Assembly: GCA_964397425.1 (NCBI GenBank)
Contig: CAYNID010000001.1
Location: 453,107 to 517,106 of the forward strand
Length of the DNA: 64,000 nucleotides
Source of the DNA: Hallerella sp964397425
Lineage (GTDB): Bacteria > Fibrobacterota > Fibrobacteria > Fibrobacterales > Fibrobacteraceae
Reading direction: 5' to 3'
Shown: positions 61,094 to 64,000 of the stretch, piece by piece
Layout of the letters: each line of letters opens with the position of its first letter
Numbering within the stretch: the stretch's first letter is position 1
Position numbers and translations under genes: made by a program
The notes under the pieces: generated by a model
Databases searched by the model: none
What the model was told of the DNA's origin: nothing
Seen by the model: the letters and a program-made list of their open reading frames with translations, nothing else

Positions 61094-62536
61094 ATGCGCG
61101 ATCAATACGAAAGCCCTCTGATTCAACGTTATGCCTCTAAGGAAATGAGCTACATCTTCAGCCCGCAATACAAGTTCCAGACTTGGCGGAAATTGTGGAT
61201 TTACCTTGCGGAATCCGAAATGGAACTGGGGCTGAACATTACACAGGAACAGGTGGACGAACTCAAGGCGCATGCGACCGACATCAATTTCGACGTTGCC
61301 GAAGCGGAAGAAAAGCGGCGCCGTCACGATGTGATGAGCCATGTTTACGCTTACGGCGTGCAATGCCCAAAGGCGAAAGGCATCATTCACTTGGGAGCGA
61401 CTTCCGCTTATGTCGGCGACAACACCGATTTGATTCAGATGAAACAGGGGCTTATCCTTGTGCGGAAACGCCTTTGCCGCGTCATGGACAGGCTTTCCAG
61501 GTTCGCTTTGGAATATAAAGATCTGCCGCAGCTCGGAGCGACGCATTTTCAGGCCGCCCAATTGACGACTGTCGGCAAGCGCGCCTGCCTTTGGCTGCAG
61601 GATTTTTTAATCGATTTGGAAGAATTGAACTTTCTCATTCAGGTGTTGCCGTTCCGCGGGGTGAAGGGGACGACGGGAACGCAGGCGAGTTTCATGGATC
61701 TGTTCAACGGCGACGAAGAACGGATTCTTGAACTGGACCGCCGTGTGACACGCAAAGCCGGATTTGACAGGGTCCTCACGATTACCGGGCAAACATATAC
61801 CCGCAAATGGGACAACCGCGTAAATCAAACTCTCAGCTCTATCGCCCAGAGCCTTCACAAGTTTGCCACGGATATGCGCTTGATGCAGGGCAACAAAGAA
61901 GTGGAAGAACCGTTTGAAAAGACTCAAATTGGTTCAAGCGCCATGGCTTACAAGAGAAACCCGATGCGCTGCGAACGGATTTGTTCGTTGGCCCGATTTG
62001 TCATGGAACAGGTGAACAGCACGGCATTCACCCAGGCGACGCAATGGTTTGAACGGACTCTCGACGACAGCGCCAATAAGCGCCTCGCAATTCCGGAAGC
62101 TTTCTTGGCGATGGATGCGATGCTCATTATCGCGGAAAATGTAAGTACGGGACTTGTCGTCTATCCGAAGGTCATTGAAAAACGCATCATGGCGGAACTT
62201 CCCTTCATGGCGACGGAAAACATCATCATGGAAGGCGTGAAACAGGGCGGTGACCGTCAGGAACTGCACGAAGAAATCCGCGTGATGAGCATGGAAGCGG
62301 GAAAAGTGGTGAAAGAACAGGGAAAGGACAACGACCTTCTCGAACGTGTGTTGACAAATCCGAAATTCCGCGCCCTGGGAATCGATGATGCGAAATTGCG
62401 GGAAATTTTGGACTTGAAGAAGTTCGTGGGACGTGCGCCCGGACAGGTGGTGAAATTTGTTGGGGAAGAAGTCCGCCCGGCGATAGAAGCTGTCCCGGAA
62501 TGGGACAATCTGGATGCGGGCGAATTGAAAGTGTAA
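61094..62536 (+). CDS. purB: Adenylosuccinate lyase
   Basis: PurB splits SAICAR and adenylosuccinate in purine synthesis. The 480-aa protein is of the fumarase superfamily: the catalytic histidine region GIIHLGATSAYVGDNTD (about 95-111), QLGATHFQAAQ, and the signature loop GSSAMAYKRNPMRCE (about 278-292) with the catalytic serine. AGGAAAGG lies 7 bases before the ATG. It follows the transglycosylase by 20 bases in the same direction, so readthrough is possible. Family length is typical for the roughly 475-aa human-like PurB class. Confidence 0.94.
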   Translation: MRDQYESPLIQRYASKEMSYIFSPQYKFQTWRKLWIYLAESEMELGLNITQEQVDELKAHATDINFDVAEAEEKRRRHDVMSHVYAYGVQCPKAKGIIHLGATSAYVGDNTDLIQMKQGLILVRKRLCRVMDRLSRFALEYKDLPQLGATHFQAAQLTTVGKRACLWLQDFLIDLEELNFLIQVLPFRGVKGTTGTQASFMDLFNGDEERILELDRRVTRKAGFDRVLTITGQTYTRKWDNRVNQTLSSIAQSLHKFATDMRLMQGNKEVEEPFEKTQIGSSAMAYKRNPMRCERICSLARFVMEQVNSTAFTQATQWFERTLDDSANKRLAIPEAFLAMDAMLIIAENVSTGLVVYPKVIEKRIMAELPFMATENIIMEGVKQGGDRQELHEEIRVMSMEAGKVVKEQGKDNDLLERVLTNPKFRALGIDDAKLREILDLKKFVGRAPGQVVKFVGEEVRPAIEAVPEWDNLDAGELKV

Positions 62537-62656
62537 TGTGGATTTGTGCGGACCCTTTGTCCGCACGGGATGGCGCAGAATGCCAATCGCCGATTTCCGA
62601 GCTCCTTCCGGGGCTTAGAAAAGGTGCTTTGGTGCACTGCGCCTTCATCATTTGTC

Positions 62657-62710
62657 GCAGAAAAGGCTCTGATGCGAAATCCCATCAAAGAAGAGTTTCC
62701 CTTCCACAGC
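62657..62710 (+). repeat. 54-bp repeat, copy A1
   Basis: Identical over 54 bases to 62795-62848, from GCAGAAAAGGCTCTGATG through CCCATCAAAGAAGAG to TTCCACAGC. It lacks the first half of the larger unit. Confidence 0.85.
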
Positions 62711-62744
62711 CCAATTCCTCATTCCTCATTTCTAATTCCTAATT

Positions 62745-62848
62745 GCGAAAACGGCTCGCGTTTACCGCCTAAACCGTGCAAAACTCACCACACTGCAGAA
62801 AAGGCTCTGATGCGAAATCCCATCAAAGAAGAGTTTCCCTTCCACAGC
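62745..62848 (+). repeat. ~104-bp repeat unit, copy A2
   Basis: Starts GCGAAAACGGCT and contains CCGTGCAAAACTCA, then the 54-bp segment of copy A1. The same order occurs at 63897-63986 with many substitutions, and at 49628-49720 in degenerate form. Confidence 0.75.
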
Positions 62849-63340
62849 TCACAATTCCGCATTCCGCATTCCGCATTCCGAATTATACATTCCTAATTCC
62901 TCATTTTTTTTTGCCCCCGTAGCCGTGCTGTCTATCTTGGAACAAACCTTGTTGGAAAATACAGGTGATGACCAAGACCCCAAAACAGGCGAGCAGGAAT
63001 AATCGGTCAAACGACATTGCTCTGCACATTCATTTTTAAAATCCTCTACCTCTATGACGGCTTCTTTTGAAGTACAGAGATTACAACCATAAAAAAGATT
63101 ATATCCATTCGCAAAACCAATTTCTGCCCCCTCACTCCCATGCTGATAACAGGAATCTACCGAAGTGATAGAGGAATAATAAGTCGCCCCGCCACCCTCA
63201 GCCTCTTCACACGCTTTTTTATATGCGTTAGAAACTGCTATAACTTCATCATAAGTTCTATAACACTCATTAATGGCATGTGTAGGTTTCACCATTAGGG
63301 AAACGGAAAGTAGCACCATCGCCAACATGGAAACTTTCAC
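62849..63340 (-). CDS. Exported Cys-rich protein, C-terminus encoded by repeat DNA
   Basis: The 163-aa frame starts at a GTG giving MKVSMLAMVLLSVSLMVKPTHA, a good signal peptide with cleavage before INECYRT. A longer frame from 63466 exists but its first 42 residues overlap the lipoprotein in another frame. The mature part has ten or more cysteines (FYGCNLCTSKEAVIE, FKNECAEQCRLTDYSCSP). The last 18 residues (from about EELGMYNSECGM) read through the CATTCCG heptamer array, and the stop TGA lies at the junction with copy A2. The true C-terminus may have ended earlier before repeat invasion. No family recognised. Confidence 0.5.
   Translation of the reverse strand: MKVSMLAMVLLSVSLMVKPTHAINECYRTYDEVIAVSNAYKKACEEAEGGGATYYSSITSVDSCYQHGSEGAEIGFANGYNLFYGCNLCTSKEAVIEVEDFKNECAEQCRLTDYSCSPVLGSWSSPVFSNKVCSKIDSTATGAKKNEELGMYNSECGMRNAEL
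62854..62907 (+). repeat. CATTCCG heptamer array
   Basis: ATTCCGC is repeated four times, then degenerates to AATTATACATTCC and ATTCCTCATT. A similar ATTCCTC array lies at 62713-62743 just before copy A2. Confidence 0.7.
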
Positions 63341-63566
63341 AATAGCACTTTCCCTTTTCGTTTCCCGACAATCCGGCACACTTGACTTTTGCAGCATCCC
63401 ATCTTCGCTCTGAGGGAGGTTTTCCCAACCCATCAAGTCTCGGACTTGGTACGACGATATTTTCATAGCTGTTCGTCCCCACCTTTTCTTGCGCGGATTC
63501 CGGTTTCTCCCTTTCCGAACAGGCGACTAGCAGGAATGCGCAGAGCGCAAAGAGTATTCCTTTCAT
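63270..63566 (-). CDS. Small lipoprotein
   Basis: The 98-aa protein starts MKGILFALCAFLLVACSEREKP, with lipobox LLVAC and AAGAGAGG upstream. The mature part is short and ends CYCESFHVGDGATFRFPNG with paired cysteines. It overlaps the next gene downstream (62849-63340) by 71 bases in another frame. No known family. Confidence 0.6.
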   Translation of the reverse strand: MKGILFALCAFLLVACSEREKPESAQEKVGTNSYENIVVPSPRLDGLGKPPSERRWDAAKVKCAGLSGNEKGKCYCESFHVGDGATFRFPNGETYTCH

Positions 63567-63599
63567 GATGACCTCTCTTGTTTGTGTTTTCAAATCTAA

Positions 63600-63857
63600 T
63601 CATTTCACGCCTCCGTTGCGCCAAATCGTGTCGCCCTTGTAGACGACATAGCGGTTGGCGGACTCCATTTCCCGGTAAACGCTCAGCATTTCGGAACGAA
63701 TCCCGGCTATGAAATCGCTGTCGTTCACCAGGGCGGAGACGGCACCATCCCGGAATCCCTCCGAATACGTGCGGTTGCCCAAACGGTATGACACGAAAGA
63801 AACGACCAACTGCACAACGATGAACGCAAAAATGGCGGGGTAGAAATACCGAATCAA
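63600..63857 (-). CDS. Small single-span membrane protein
   Basis: An 85-aa frame from a TTG that has AGGAGG 7 bases upstream; the longer ATG frame has no Shine-Dalgarno. One hydrophobic helix lies at about 6-24 (YPAIFAFIVVQLVVSFVSYRL) and the rest is soluble and polar, ending VVYKGDTIWRNGGVK. It precedes the lipoprotein at 63566 on the same strand with a 33-base gap, so they may form an operon. Function unknown. Confidence 0.5.
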   Translation of the reverse strand: MIRYFYPAIFAFIVVQLVVSFVSYRLGNRTYSEGFRDGAVSALVNDSDFIAGIRSEMLSVYREMESANRYVVYKGDTIWRNGGVK

Positions 63858-63896
63858 TAGCAGACCTCCTGTCAACTTCGGACAAACTCCCATTCC

Positions 63897-63986
63897 GCGA
63901 AAACGGCAATTTCTGTGCCGTCCCAATCGTGCAAATTTCAATACAATAGCAGAAAAGGCTTTGGTGTGAAACCCATCAAAAAGAGT
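63897..63986 (+). repeat. Copy B of the ~100-bp intergenic repeat
   Basis: Starts GCGAAAACGGC, keeps CGTGCAAA and the GCAGAAAAGGCT and CCCATCAAA segments in the same order as copy A2, with about a third of positions changed. The window ends 14 bases later. Confidence 0.6.
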
Positions 63987-64000
63987 GCTCAGTTATCAGC

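Larger units (their letters stand above)
62537..62848. other. Repeat-rich intergenic region after purB
   Basis: 312 bases without a supported gene. It consists largely of two copies of a 54-bp segment (62657-62710 and 62795-62848) and short CATTCC/ATTCCTC-like heptamer runs between them. No promoter or terminator was recognised. Confidence 0.5.

Noticed and set aside
62854..62907. CATTCCG array as a possible CRISPR
   Set aside because: Units are 7 bases with no spacers and no cas genes nearby.
1..64000. tRNA, rRNA or insertion-sequence genes
   Set aside because: No CCA-ended cloverleaf, rRNA segment, transposase motif or terminal inverted repeat was recognised by eye; a dedicated tRNA scan could still find one.

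Overview
The window looks like chromosome from a Fibrobacter-type bacterium (Fibrobacterota); this is inferred from protein style, not from an rRNA or marker search. The signs are secreted polysaccharide-degrading enzymes with Ser-rich linkers, C-terminal tails of the type IX secretion kind, lipoproteins with DUF2341/LamG-like architecture, a short Bacteroidota-like primary sigma factor, and several promoters with TATATT or TAnnTTTG elements. No rRNA, tRNA, CRISPR array or intact insertion sequence was recognised.

Layout. 1-1256: a divergent pair, an MBL-fold hydrolase cut by the window edge and a small membrane protein. 1297-10647: a secreted pectin (rhamnogalacturonan I) block, with a LamG lipoprotein, a PL11 lyase and two SGNH/CE12-like esterases. 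The lyase and the esterases share a C-terminal carbohydrate-binding-like module. A broken gene and a secreted protein of unknown function follow. 10878-27590: mostly housekeeping genes, namely an oxidoreductase, ilvC, a CHC2/Toprim primase-like protein, rsmG, an unknown exported protein, glnS, an RlmI-like methyltransferase, an NrnA-like phosphoesterase, a sugar acetyltransferase, ispG, serA, alaS and a RidA protein.

27677-32920 is a tight three-gene defence-like operon: a 353-aa 'subunit M'-type protein, a 60-aa protein, and a 1332-aa protein that appears to join a GIY-YIG-like region, an SF2 translocase, an Eco57I/NPPY adenine methylase and a target-recognition-like tail. It is the best candidate here for a poorly described system. 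33072-39991 holds a sigma factor, a methyltransferase/flippase-like pair, an in-frame fusion of a UvrD-type helicase with a PlsC acyltransferase, and dnaA.

40079-49487 is a minor-pilin operon: three pseudopilins followed by a 2362-aa PilX/GspK-like protein with many exported modules and a slip-prone G-tract, plausibly a pilus-tip adhesin. 49765-62536: a SpmA/SpmB fusion, thrC, a lipoprotein/beta-barrel pair, a DUF4912 protein with a GH57 enzyme (glycogen-related), an EamA transporter, gapA, a monofunctional transglycosylase and purB. 62537-64000 is an accessory end with small exported proteins and copies of a roughly 100-bp intergenic repeat family, which also occurs near 49.6 kb.
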